A DNA stretch of 45,723 bases, from assembly GCA_035553055.1 (NCBI GenBank), contig DATNEK010000124.1, positions 1 through 45,723 on the forward strand. The letters are read 5' to 3'. Positions 15,701 through 24,419 of this stretch are shown in pieces. A model generated the notes under the pieces. It was not told the origin of the DNA. It saw nothing but the letters and a program-made list of their open reading frames with translations, and searched no databases. The DNA is from Chersky-822 sp035553055 (GTDB lineage: Bacteria; Actinomycetota; Actinomycetes; Streptosporangiales; Streptosporangiaceae). The translations under genes and the position numbers were made by a program. Every line of letters starts with the position of its first letter. Positions within the stretch are counted from its first letter, which is position 1.

Positions 15701-18097
15701 TTGCCGTTCTCGCTACCCGACAGCGACATCGTATCGATCATCGACGCTCCGCCAACCCCGCTCGCCGTGCCGTCGCCCGATGAGCAGTACCTCGTCTTGC
15801 TCCGTTACGAGTCGCACCCGCCGATCTCGATGCTGGCGAAACCATCGGTCAAGCTGGCCGGGCTGCGGATCGATCCTGTGCTCGGCACGCGTCAGCGCAC
15901 TAGGAGGTTCAGCGGGCTTTCTGTGCTGCGCATCAGCGACGGAACGCTGCATGACTTGTCGCTGCCTGCGCAGGCCCAGGTGAGCCTGCCGGTCTTCGCG
16001 CCTGACGGCAGCCGGTTCGCCTTCATGGTCGACGAGCCTGACGGCGTCGGCGTGTGGGTGGCCGAAGGGAGCGGCGAAGCTGATCCTGTCCAGGTTCCTG
16101 GGCTGCGCGTTGTTGACGTACTTGGCGGCGAGCCGCCCAGTACCGGTGCGACCATCGGCTGGTCAAGGGACGGCCGTTGGCTGCTCGCGCTCGGGGCTGC
16201 CGGCCGCCAGAACGTGGTCGATGGCCCCGTGGTCGATGGCCCCGTGGTCGATGGGACGGTGGTCGGGTCTTCTGTGATCGAGCCCAGAGTGGACGAGGCC
16301 ATCGGCAAGAAAACCAAGATGGCGACCTTCCAGGATCTGCTCAAGACCGCGGCGGACGAGGACAGGTTCGAAGCGCTGGCGACATCGGTGCCGCTGCGGG
16401 TTGACCCTGAGACCGGAGCCTCGCAGCGGCTGGGATCGCCTGGTCTTTACCAGTACGTCGGCGACTCGCCCGATGGCCAGTACCTGCTCGTCTACCGCCT
16501 GCGACGGCCATTTTCCTTCCGCGTGCCCTACGGCTACTTCGCCAGGCGGATCGAGGTATGGACGGCCGCGGGCGAGTCGGTCACGGTGATCGCCGATCTG
16601 CCGGTCAGCGACGAGGTGCCGATGTTCGGGGTGCCGGTCGGGCCGAGGTTCGTGTCCTGGGCTGAGCGATCGCCGGCCACGTTGCTGTGGACCCGCGCGC
16701 TCGACGGCGGCGACCCGATGGCACCAGCCGAGCACCGCGACGCGATCATGACGTTGACGGCCCCGTTCGATGCCGAGCCACGGCTCGCTTTCCGTGTCGA
16801 GCACCGCTGCCTGGGCTGGAACCACATGGACGCGGCTGACGCGGTCATGCTCACCGAGCACGACAGGGACCGTCGCTGGTTGCGGACCTGGATCTGCGAC
16901 CTCGCCGAGCCTGAGCGCAACCGCGTGCTGTTCGACGTGTCAGAAGACGACGCCTACGGCGATCCTGGCGATCCGATGCCACGGCTGCATCGAGACGGTG
17001 CCAGGACGATCCGTCAGGTCGGCCAGGACATCTTCCTGCGTGGCGACGGCGCCACGCCGGACGGCGAGCGCCCGTTCATCGACAGATACAACCTGGAGAC
17101 CGGCGAGACGACCAGGCTGTTCCACAGTCCGGCCGACGCACACGAGACTGTGCTCTGCTTCGCTGGCGGCGACGTCGACCAGATCGTCATCTGGCATCAG
17201 AGCAAGACCGAGCCGCCCAACTTGCGGGTGATCGAGGTGCTGGCCAGGGGGGACGGGGGCACCAGGCGGCTTACCGACTGGCCTGACCCGCACCCGGCGT
17301 TCACCTTGATGGAAAAGCGCCTGATGCTGACCGATCGAGGCGACGGCGTCCAGCTATCCGGCATGCTGTACCTGCCTCCAGGCTACGAGCCTGATCGCGA
17401 CGGTCGGCTTCCGCTGGTGATCTGGGCCTATCCGCTTGACTACGGTGACGCGAGCACCGCAAGCCAGGTACGGGTCACCAGCACGAGGTTCACCAGGTTG
17501 AACTCCGCTGATCCCGCCTGGTTCGTGCTGCGCGGCTATGCGGTGCTCGCCAACGCCACGATGCCGGTGATCGGTGATCCCGAGACGAAGAACGACACCT
17601 ACATCGAGCAGATCACTGCGGCCGCCGCCGCTCACATCAAGACGGTCACCGAGTGCGGCATCGCCGACCCGGCGCGGGTGGCCGTTGGCGGCCACAGCTA
17701 CGGCGCGTTCATGACGGCCAACTTGCTGGCGCACACCGACCTTTTCGCCGCGGGGATCGCCAGGAGCGGCGCGTACAACAGAACGCTGACTCCGTTCGGC
17801 TTCCAGAGTGAGCGGCGCAGCTTCTGGGAAGTGCCCGGCGTCTACGACCAGGTGTCTCCGTTCAGGTACGCGGACCAGATCGCAGCTCCGATCTTGCTCG
17901 TGCACGGCGAGCAGGACGCCAATTCCGGCACCTTTCCTGTCCAGTCAGAGAGACTGTTCCAGGCCATCCAGGGCACAGGTGGCACGGCCAGGCTGGTGAC
18001 CTTGCCGTTCGAAAGCCACTCCTACATCGCCAGGGAGTCGGTGCTTCACGTGCTCGCTGAGCAGTTCAGCTGGCTGGACCGGTGGCTAGGCTCCTAG
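15701..18097 (+). CDS. S9-family serine peptidase (glutamyl-endopeptidase-like)
   Basis: TTG 15701, with GAAGGGG just upstream, gives 798 residues; the frame is open further left but would overlap the divergent gene. A long N-terminal beta-propeller region precedes an alpha/beta-hydrolase domain with Ser666 (GGHSYGAF), Asp739 (HGEQDANSGT) and His773 (FESHSYIARES). The wording around the triad resembles the S9D chloroplast-type glutamyl endopeptidase group rather than prolyl oligopeptidase. No signal peptide is evident. A short tandem repeat encoding VVDGP three times (16214-16258) lies in the propeller, probably in a surface loop. It is convergent with the EcsC-like gene, and their stop codons share a CTAG. 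Confidence 0.88.
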   Translation: MPFSLPDSDIVSIIDAPPTPLAVPSPDEQYLVLLRYESHPPISMLAKPSVKLAGLRIDPVLGTRQRTRRFSGLSVLRISDGTLHDLSLPAQAQVSLPVFAPDGSRFAFMVDEPDGVGVWVAEGSGEADPVQVPGLRVVDVLGGEPPSTGATIGWSRDGRWLLALGAAGRQNVVDGPVVDGPVVDGTVVGSSVIEPRVDEAIGKKTKMATFQDLLKTAADEDRFEALATSVPLRVDPETGASQRLGSPGLYQYVGDSPDGQYLLVYRLRRPFSFRVPYGYFARRIEVWTAAGESVTVIADLPVSDEVPMFGVPVGPRFVSWAERSPATLLWTRALDGGDPMAPAEHRDAIMTLTAPFDAEPRLAFRVEHRCLGWNHMDAADAVMLTEHDRDRRWLRTWICDLAEPERNRVLFDVSEDDAYGDPGDPMPRLHRDGARTIRQVGQDIFLRGDGATPDGERPFIDRYNLETGETTRLFHSPADAHETVLCFAGGDVDQIVIWHQSKTEPPNLRVIEVLARGDGGTRRLTDWPDPHPAFTLMEKRLMLTDRGDGVQLSGMLYLPPGYEPDRDGRLPLVIWAYPLDYGDASTASQVRVTSTRFTRLNSADPAWFVLRGYAVLANATMPVIGDPETKNDTYIEQITAAAAAHIKTVTECGIADPARVAVGGHSYGAFMTANLLAHTDLFAAGIARSGAYNRTLTPFGFQSERRSFWEVPGVYDQVSPFRYADQIAAPILLVHGEQDANSGTFPVQSERLFQAIQGTGGTARLVTLPFESHSYIARESVLHVLAEQFSWLDRWLGS

Positions 18098-18933
18098 ATG
18101 GGGTATCCGGCCTGGAAGGGTGATCGGGCGCGCAGGTCATCACGCAGCATCCGGCCGAGCTTACGGGTCTCCCTGCGGTTGATCAGGCCACCAGCCACGG
18201 CGCCCGTCAGCAGCGGGCCGAGCGAGAACACGCTCCTGCCCGCCCGCGCCGTCAGTCGCCGCTGCAACTGCCTGGCCAGCGGCGACCCGGCGGCCACCAC
18301 CAGGCCGCCTGGTGCGAGCGCGATACCTCGGCGTGACGCCCACGCGCCGACGTAGGCAGTCATCCGCTCGATGACGCCGCCAGGCGCGCGTATCCCGTAC
18401 ACCTCATGCAGTTCTGCCACCAGCTTGATCTCGATGCCGACGACCGACAGCGTCTCCGTCGCGACCTCCACCCCTGCGACCGGCACGAAAGGCAGCATCG
18501 ACCAGGCGCCGACCGCGACGCCGACGGTCGCCGACGCCCGCGAGGCACCCTCGATCAGGGCATCGGCGATCTGGTCTGGGCTCCGATCCGGATACTGGGA
18601 CCGGAGCGTGGCCAGGTCCCTCACTGGCAGCCGCGGCGCCATGGCAAGCACCTGGCCGCTCAGCCACTTGCCGCCTGAACTCATGCCCCTGCCGGTAATC
18701 CGTGCGCCGCGGCGCGCGGCATCGGAGATCGCCGCGCCTAGCCGCCTGGTCTTCGACACCCGATCGGCTCGCCTGGCTGCCCGCCTGGCGAACCGTGCCC
18801 GCAGGCCCCGAAGTCCCCGCTTGCGCGGCTCGGCGCTCCTGCGCTCATCCTGCGTAGCTAGCTCGACCGCCTCTGAGACGGTTTCTAGCGCGGCCCGGGT
18901 GACTTCGTCTGGCTCGTTGCCTGTTGGCTCCAT
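18094..18933 (-). CDS. EcsC-like / helical membrane-associated protein of unknown function
   Basis: From ATG 18933 the protein has 279 residues; longer starts would run toward the divergent ndk start. The first 90 residues are very basic (many Arg), followed by moderately hydrophobic stretches (SATVGVAVGAWSMLPFVPVA, then TLSVVGIEIKLVAELHEVYG) that resemble EcsC-family sequences. The family has no assigned activity. The sequence directly upstream of this ATG is CCTCCTCC on the coding strand, not a ribosome site, so the start is uncertain or leaderless. Confidence 0.6.
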   Translation of the reverse strand: MEPTGNEPDEVTRAALETVSEAVELATQDERRSAEPRKRGLRGLRARFARRAARRADRVSKTRRLGAAISDAARRGARITGRGMSSGGKWLSGQVLAMAPRLPVRDLATLRSQYPDRSPDQIADALIEGASRASATVGVAVGAWSMLPFVPVAGVEVATETLSVVGIEIKLVAELHEVYGIRAPGGVIERMTAYVGAWASRRGIALAPGGLVVAAGSPLARQLQRRLTARAGRSVFSLGPLLTGAVAGGLINRRETRKLGRMLRDDLRARSPFQAGYPI

Positions 18934-19014
18934 AACGGAGGAGGTATCACATCTTGGCCGTCGTGGTCTCCCCCCGGTCAGCTTTGGTCCGCTGGCTATG
19001 GCACACTCCAAGCC

Positions 19015-19548
19015 ATGACTGAGGAGACGCTGGTTGTTATTAAGCCTGACGGCGTGGCACGCGGCCTGACCGGCCGGATCATCGAGCAGTTTCTTGACGC
19101 GGGGCTTGTGCTGACCCGGCTTGAACTAAGGAGCGCGTCGGCCGATCTGATTGAGCGGCACTATCCGGATGACGAAGCCTGGCTGTCGTCGGTCGGCGGC
19201 AAGACGATCGCCGACTATGAGCGGCTTGGGCTTGATCCCGCCGAATTCTTCGGCGGCGTCGACCCGGTTGCCATCGGCCGGGTGATCAAGAACTGGCTGG
19301 TCGACTACCTGACCCAGGGTCCAGTGGTGGCGATGGTGTTGCGCGGCAACGAGGCGATCGGCCGGGTGCGGACCCTATGCGGCAACACCGTTCCGGCCAT
19401 GGCCGATCCGTCGACGATCAGGGGACGCTTCAGCTCGGACTCCGCGGCGGCGGCCAACGCCGAGAAACGGCCTATACAGAATCTGGTGCACGCGTCCGGC
19501 AACGCGCAAGAAGCGAACTACGAGATCGGCCTGTGGTTCCCTAGCTAG
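19015..19548 (+). CDS. ndk: Nucleoside-diphosphate kinase, long form
   Basis: A 177-residue NDK-family protein: TLVVIKPDGVARG with Lys10, GPVVAMVLRGNEAI, and the active-site region NLVHAS with His159, the residue phosphorylated during phosphate transfer between NTPs and NDPs. The usual bacterial enzyme is about 136-143 residues. Here the Kpn-loop region and the segment before the catalytic His (FSSDSAAAANAEKRPIQ) are longer, as in a minority NDK-like group. A canonical ndk may exist elsewhere, so cellular role is open. No clear ribosome site precedes ATG 19015. It is divergent from the EcsC-like gene. Confidence 0.85.
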   Translation: MTEETLVVIKPDGVARGLTGRIIEQFLDAGLVLTRLELRSASADLIERHYPDDEAWLSSVGGKTIADYERLGLDPAEFFGGVDPVAIGRVIKNWLVDYLTQGPVVAMVLRGNEAIGRVRTLCGNTVPAMADPSTIRGRFSSDSAAAANAEKRPIQNLVHASGNAQEANYEIGLWFPS

Positions 19549-19836
19549 CAACGTGGTGTCCTGGCAGTCAACGAGCCGTCAACAAACAGCGCGGCTGCCG
19601 CATAGAAGGATTCGCTGGGGTGAGATGCAGGCATATGAAGGAGGGGTGCCTGCCGGTCAGCGATCTATCACTCGACGCGAGCGCACGTTAGTCCCGTGCG
19701 TTGGATCCGCTGCGGCAGCTACCCTTTTTTGATGCAGGCGGCCCTCGCCGGGTCTGGTGAGTATGCCCAACTGTCCGGCTAGCTCGCATAGAGTGACCGT
19801 TCGAGGAACCGCATCAGCGCTGCTAAGGAGGATTGT
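19549..19836. other. Intergenic region, possible 18-codon ORF and T-run
   Basis: About 290 bases lie between ndk and the glycosidase gene. An 18-codon frame (ATG at 19634) has no family match that I can see. A T6 run at 19726-19731 follows a weak GCTG-CGG-CAGC hairpin and could be a poor terminator for ndk. The AAGGAGG at 19823-19829 belongs to the next gene. Nothing else is convincing. Confidence 0.3.
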
Positions 19837-21045
19837 GTGGCTCGCCCTGTAGCGCCAGTCCATCAGTCGCATAGGTCGATGGACGGAGCCGGCAGGCGCG
19901 GTCCCGTTCCTTGGCGTCGCGAGCCTCAGCGGCGCGGCATGCGCCTGATCACACGGGTGCTGCTCGCGTGCGTGACGACGCTCGTCTTCGTTGTCGGATG
20001 GTCGCTAGGCCACGCGCTGACGACGCCAGGTGGCGGCACCGTCGCCGAGCGGGTCGCCGAGTGGGCGCGGACCCACTACCTGAGCCCGCTTGTCACCTTC
20101 GGCGAATGGCTGACCTACAACCCGCCCACGAAGGGCGGCAAGCCCAACGTGGCGTTCAACAAGCAGGGCGGGCAGATCGTTCACAAGCAGAAGCACTACC
20201 ACGGGCTGGTGCCGATCATCCCTGACAACCTGGCTCCCATCGCCGGGCATAGGCTGCCTGGCGAGGGCATCTGGCGTGAGGTCGAATCCGTCAAGGGCAA
20301 GCCCGCGGTGTTCAAGACTTACCTGCGCTTCAGCCGCGTGTACACGTCCTATTACGCGGGACTCGTCTCTATGGACCAGCGGTTGCTCAGGTTCAGTCTC
20401 CGGCCAGGCACCGAGGACCCTGGGCCTGGTAATTGGGGCGCGCCGAACTACATTGCCTCAGGACGCCGGACGGGCCTGGTCGCTACTTTCAATAGCGGTT
20501 TTAGGATCTATGCGTCAGGTGGCGGTTTCTACCTGCACGGGCACTACCAAGGCGCGCTGGTGAAGGGCGTCGCGTCCGAGGTCTACTACAAGGACGGTCG
20601 GCTAGCGGTCGGGATCTGGGGGCGCGGCAACCTGCACATGGGGCACAACATCGCCGCCGTCAGGCAGAACCTGCACCTGATCGTGGTCAATGGCAAGGTT
20701 CCGGCCGCGGTCGACCAGAATGTGCTGTCGAGCTGGGGAGCGACGCTTGGGGGTGGCTACTACGTCTGGCGTTCTGGCGTCTGCACCACCAAGGACAACC
20801 GCGTCATCTACACCTACGGGCCAGCGCTCAACGTCAGGGAGCTTGCCGACCTGCTGAGGCGCGCCGGATGCGAAACGGGCATGGAGCTTGATATCAATCC
20901 GGACTGGATGTCGTTCATGTACTATTTGGCGAAAAATCATCCAGCTAACCCGACGCCGCTGAACCTGCTGCCCACGCAGGTTCAGCCGCCTGACAGGTAC
21001 TACTTCCCTGCTAACCGCGACTTCACGGCGGTCTTTGCCCGATGA
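19837..21045 (+). CDS. Membrane-anchored phosphodiester glycosidase family protein (NAGPA-like domain)
   Basis: A 402-residue protein from GTG 19837 with AAGGAGG seven bases upstream. Residues 38-56 form one transmembrane helix after a basic N-terminus, so the domain is outside the membrane. The C-terminal half (ATFNSGFRIYASGGGFY, ASEVYYKDGRLAVGIWG, LGGGYYVWRSG, GMELDINPDWMSFMYY, DFTAVFAR) matches the phosphodiester glycosidase family related to the NAGPA 'uncovering enzyme', which removes sugars linked through phosphodiesters. Its substrate in actinobacteria is not established to my knowledge. The ATGA overlap with the next gene, a prenyl-phosphate phosphoribosyltransferase, ties it to lipid-linked sugar or arabinan metabolism (inference). 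Confidence 0.75.
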   Translation: MARPVAPVHQSHRSMDGAGRRGPVPWRREPQRRGMRLITRVLLACVTTLVFVVGWSLGHALTTPGGGTVAERVAEWARTHYLSPLVTFGEWLTYNPPTKGGKPNVAFNKQGGQIVHKQKHYHGLVPIIPDNLAPIAGHRLPGEGIWREVESVKGKPAVFKTYLRFSRVYTSYYAGLVSMDQRLLRFSLRPGTEDPGPGNWGAPNYIASGRRTGLVATFNSGFRIYASGGGFYLHGHYQGALVKGVASEVYYKDGRLAVGIWGRGNLHMGHNIAAVRQNLHLIVVNGKVPAAVDQNVLSSWGATLGGGYYVWRSGVCTTKDNRVIYTYGPALNVRELADLLRRAGCETGMELDINPDWMSFMYYLAKNHPANPTPLNLLPTQVQPPDRYYFPANRDFTAVFAR

Positions 21046-21977
21046 CAGTGCCGACACCAGCGACTCAGGTAAGTGAGCCGCATAGCAGTACCGCTACGCG
21101 CCTAACCTGGCCCTTGCGGTGGGTGCTTGCCGTGCTGCAGACCACCAGGCCGAGGCAGTGGCCCAAGAACCTGCTTGTGTTCGCCGCACCGCTGGCTGGG
21201 CACACGGTTGGTCGCCCCTACGGGTTCTGGTACGCGATGACGGCCGCGATCGCGTTCGTCGCGGCGTCGTCGGCCGTCTACCTGGTCAACGACGTGGTCG
21301 ACGTGGAGCGGGACCGCAACCACCCGTACAAGCGATCACGGCCGATCGCCGCCGGCCGGCTGCCTGTCTCGCACGCGATCGGCGTGGCCGTCTGCTGCGT
21401 GCTAGCTGCTCTCGCCGCGGGATTCGTCATCGGCGAGCCCATGCTCACGGCGGTGATCGCCGGCTACCTGATCATCTCGTTCCTTTACTCGGCCGGTCTC
21501 AAGCACACCCCGGTGATCGAGCTTGCCAGCGTGGCGTCGGGTTTCGTGCTGCGGGTACTCGGCGGCGCCGTTGCTACCCATGTGCCGCCGAGTGGCTGGT
21601 TCTTGCTCGTATGCAGCCTCGGCGCGCTGATGGTGGCGATCGCCAAGCGATTCACCGAGTTGACCGTGCTCGGCGCGGACGCGGCCAAGCACCGGCCGGC
21701 GATGCGCGGGTATTCGGCGCAGGCGCTGCGGATCGCGCAGCGTGTCGTGTCGGCGGTCATGATCGTCAGCTACGTCTTCTGGGCGGCGAACGAGCCGGTG
21801 CTGCGCACTCGGACGTGGCACCTGATCAGCTCCGTCGCGCTGCTAGCCGCGTTGACCCGGTTTGACCGGCTGACCGCTCGGGCGACAAGCAAGCCGGTCG
21901 AGGACCTGATTGCCCGCGATCCCGTGATGGTCGGCTGCGAGATCGCCTGGCTGGTGCTGTTCGCGCTTGGGCTTTAG
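21042..21977 (+). CDS. ubiA: Decaprenyl-phosphate phosphoribosyltransferase (UbiA family)
   Basis: An integral membrane prenyltransferase-fold protein of 311 residues. The aspartate motif N83-D-V-V-D87-V-E-R-D91, followed by HPYKRSRPIAAG, is the hallmark of DPPR synthases such as Mycobacterium tuberculosis Rv3806c. It transfers phosphoribose from PRPP to decaprenyl phosphate, the first committed step to decaprenyl-phosphoryl-arabinose, the arabinose donor for cell-wall arabinan. Several hydrophobic helices follow. The second Asp-rich region is represented around AKRFTELTVLGADAAKHRPA. Start ATG 21042 overlaps the preceding stop codon. Confidence 0.9.
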   Translation: MTVPTPATQVSEPHSSTATRLTWPLRWVLAVLQTTRPRQWPKNLLVFAAPLAGHTVGRPYGFWYAMTAAIAFVAASSAVYLVNDVVDVERDRNHPYKRSRPIAAGRLPVSHAIGVAVCCVLAALAAGFVIGEPMLTAVIAGYLIISFLYSAGLKHTPVIELASVASGFVLRVLGGAVATHVPPSGWFLLVCSLGALMVAIAKRFTELTVLGADAAKHRPAMRGYSAQALRIAQRVVSAVMIVSYVFWAANEPVLRTRTWHLISSVALLAALTRFDRLTARATSKPVEDLIARDPVMVGCEIAWLVLFALGL

Positions 21978-22055
21978 CTGCCTGTGACCGTGGCTCGGCT
22001 ACGGCCATGAGGATTGACGGCTAGGCTGCGGCTTGTTTCGTTGAAGGAGCCTGTC

Positions 22056-22802
22056 ATGTTCGACAACCTTGGTCGCCCGGCTCGGATACTGCTGTTCGGC
22101 GGCACCAGCGAGATCGGCCTGGCGATCATAGCCGCGCTCAAGGCCCCGGCGGACACGCAGGTGCTGCTCGCCGGGCGGGATGAAGCCAGGATGGCGGCGG
22201 CAGGCAAGGAACTGCCGTTCAACGCCGTCGGGATAGAGTTTGACGCTCTTGACCTCGAGGCACACAAGGCCGTGATCGACAAGGTCTTCGCGGACGGACC
22301 GGTTGATCTGGTGATAGCGGCGACCGGCATCTTGACCCCGCAGGCCGACGTCGACGCTAACCCGATTCTTGGCGCGCGCATGATCGAGGTGAACTTCACC
22401 AGTCACGTGACCACCGTGCTTGAGGCAGTCGCCCGCATGAAGGCCCAGCGACACGGCACGATCGTGGTGCTCTCCTCGATCGCGGCGGTGCGGCCGAGGA
22501 AGGCTAACTTCGTATACGGCGCGGCCAAGGCTGGCCTCGACGCGTTCGCCCGCGGCCTGACCGACGCTCTGGACGGCACGGGGGTCCGACTGCTGCTCGT
22601 CCGTCCTGGTTTCGTCATCGGGCGGATGACCGCCGGCATGACCGCGGCACCGCTGTCGTCGACGCCAGCACAAGTAGGCGCGGCCGTGGCTGCCGCCCTT
22701 GAGGGCAGCGCGTCGCAAGTGTGGGTACCGCGAAGCCTCAGCGTGCTCGCGACGGTGCTGCGTATGGTGCCGAGGTCCATGTGGCGCCGAATGCGCCGTT
22801 AG
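22056..22802 (+). CDS. dprE2: Decaprenylphospho-ribose 2'-keto reductase (DprE2-like SDR)
   Basis: A 248-residue short-chain dehydrogenase from ATG 22056 with AAGGAG upstream. The opening PARILLFGGTSEIGLAII, the active-site Y154-G-A-A-K158 preceded by RKANFVYG, and the C-terminal MVPRSMWRRMRR follow DprE2 closely. DprE2 reduces the 2-keto intermediate made by DprE1 to give decaprenyl-phosphoryl-arabinose. It stands 78 bases after ubiA, which makes the previous step's lipid substrate. DprE1 is not in the window and must be encoded elsewhere. Confidence 0.85.
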   Translation: MFDNLGRPARILLFGGTSEIGLAIIAALKAPADTQVLLAGRDEARMAAAGKELPFNAVGIEFDALDLEAHKAVIDKVFADGPVDLVIAATGILTPQADVDANPILGARMIEVNFTSHVTTVLEAVARMKAQRHGTIVVLSSIAAVRPRKANFVYGAAKAGLDAFARGLTDALDGTGVRLLLVRPGFVIGRMTAGMTAAPLSSTPAQVGAAVAAALEGSASQVWVPRSLSVLATVLRMVPRSMWRRMRR

Positions 22803-23081
22803 CTGGGCTAAGCCTGCCTTTGTGGACAATTACCAGCACGGACGTTCTGCCGAGTAATGCACGGTATGCCCTTACGCTGGGCAAACTCTAGGTGACGTGG
22901 TTATTAGCGCCGCGTTTACATGCCAGGAAAGCTAAACTCTTTACTTGGCGATTGGCCTTTTATTAATTCACTAAGGCATTGGCGTTCCGGTCGGCCGGGC
23001 ATGATCATTTACGGCCGGACCGGGCACCTCACTGGCGCTTCGGGCCGCGCCGGTGACTCAAGAGGCAAGGAGGCGTTCGCT
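22803..23081. promoter_or_regulatory. AT-rich leader of the GT4 gene with an imperfect hairpin
   Basis: The 280-base stretch is AT-rich in its middle (for example TTTTATTAATTCAC near 22959), unlike the flanking genes, consistent with a promoter; I cannot fix the elements. An inverted repeat, CCGGTCGGCC (22987-22996) with GGCC-G-GACCGG (23013-23023), encloses an ATGATCAT palindrome and would form a stem with one bulge in the transcript about 60 bases before the start codon. The frame is open through this region, but no good start lies there. Confidence 0.4.
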
Positions 23082-24209
23082 GTGAGCACCACAGGCTCGA
23101 CCCTCACCCGAACTCAGCAAGTCCCTGTTGGGGCGCGGCAACTGCACATCGCGATGATCGCTCCGCCCTACTTCGATGTCCCGCCCACCGCGTACGGCGG
23201 GATCGAGACGGTGGTCGCCGACCTGGTAGACGCGCTCGTTCTTCGTGGTCACAAGGTGACCTTGATCGGCGCCGGCCGGCACGCCACCCGGGCCCAGCGG
23301 TTCATCACCACGTATGACGTAGGACCGGCTGACCGGCTCGGGGAACCGATGCCAGAGATTGTGCACGCGGCGAAGGCGGCCGCCATACTCGACACGATCG
23401 ATGTGGACGTCATCCACGACCACACCATGGCGGGGCCGCTGATGGCCAGGGGGCGGCTGACACCCACCGTGGTAACCGCGCACGGCCCGGTGCACGGTGA
23501 CCCTGGCGAGTACTTCCGGGCGCTCGGCGACACCATACAGCTCGTCGGGATATCCGAGGCGCAACGCGCGATGGCGCCCGACCTGCCCTGGTCGGCGCGG
23601 GTGCACAACGCGATCAAGACCGAGACGTTCCCGTTCCGCCGCGAGAAGGAGGGTTACGCGCTCTTCCTCGGCCGCTTTCATCCCGAAAAGTCGCCCCATC
23701 TGGCCATCGACGCGGCCAGGGCGGCCGGCCTACCGGTCATCTTGGCTGGCAAGTGCAGCGAGCCGGTCGAGCGGTCCTACTACACCCGCGAGATCGAGCC
23801 GAGGATCGGCAACGACGTCACGATATTCGGCATCGCCGACGCCATGGCCAAGCGGCGGCTGCTGTCACGGGCCGCGTGCATGCTGTTCCCCATCTCATGG
23901 GAGGAGCCATTCGGGCTGGTCGTCATCGAGGCCATGGCGTGCGGCACGCCGGTGGTCGCGCTTCGCCGCGGTGCGGTGCCCGAGCTAGTTGTCGACGGCC
24001 ACACCGGGGTTATCGTCGACCAGCCAGGCGAACTGCCAGAGGCGATAACACGGGCCAGGCAGATCGACCCGGCAGCGTGCCGCAAGCACGTCGAGGCGAG
24101 CTTCACCGTGGAAGTGATGGCGGCGGGTTACGAGGCCGTCTACCGCCAGGCGCTGGCGCGCCCGCCGGAGCCGTGGATGACCATCGCCGGGTCGGCGCCG
24201 GTCATCTGA
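23082..24209 (+). CDS. GT4-family glycosyltransferase
   Basis: GTG 23082 with AAGGAGG eight bases upstream gives 375 residues. It has the GT-B layout: N-terminal IAMIAPPYFDVPPTAYGGIETVVADLV, then a C-terminal nucleotide-sugar-binding domain with ALFLGRFHPEKSPHLAIDAA and the EX7E motif E275-PFGLVVI-E283 followed by AMACGTPVV. It is a retaining glycosyltransferase using a nucleotide sugar; acceptor and sugar are unknown. The location after ubiA and dprE2 suggests envelope polysaccharide or glycolipid synthesis, though the 280-base gap means it has its own promoter. Confidence 0.88.
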   Translation: MSTTGSTLTRTQQVPVGARQLHIAMIAPPYFDVPPTAYGGIETVVADLVDALVLRGHKVTLIGAGRHATRAQRFITTYDVGPADRLGEPMPEIVHAAKAAAILDTIDVDVIHDHTMAGPLMARGRLTPTVVTAHGPVHGDPGEYFRALGDTIQLVGISEAQRAMAPDLPWSARVHNAIKTETFPFRREKEGYALFLGRFHPEKSPHLAIDAARAAGLPVILAGKCSEPVERSYYTREIEPRIGNDVTIFGIADAMAKRRLLSRAACMLFPISWEEPFGLVVIEAMACGTPVVALRRGAVPELVVDGHTGVIVDQPGELPEAITRARQIDPAACRKHVEASFTVEVMAAGYEAVYRQALARPPEPWMTIAGSAPVI

Positions 24210-24419
24210 CGCCACTCAGCTGACCTGGCCTTTGACCTGGCCACTTCGTCGCCGGTGGCCGCTAGCGGGGAGCTGGTGGCCACCGGCTCGGCCTTTTGCC
24301 GACCAGACGGCAACGGGCACATCGCTGCTGTTCGCCAGCGCGCGCCAACGTGCGCGAAACCACGCCGTCAGCCAGGTTCTGACTCTGAAACAGCCCGCCA
24401 GAGGGCAGGTATAGGCTCA

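Noticed and set aside
18094..18097. Shared CTAG containing both stop codons of convergent genes (and the similar overlap at 2267-2270)
   Set aside because: Curious but common in compact genomes; no functional meaning inferred.
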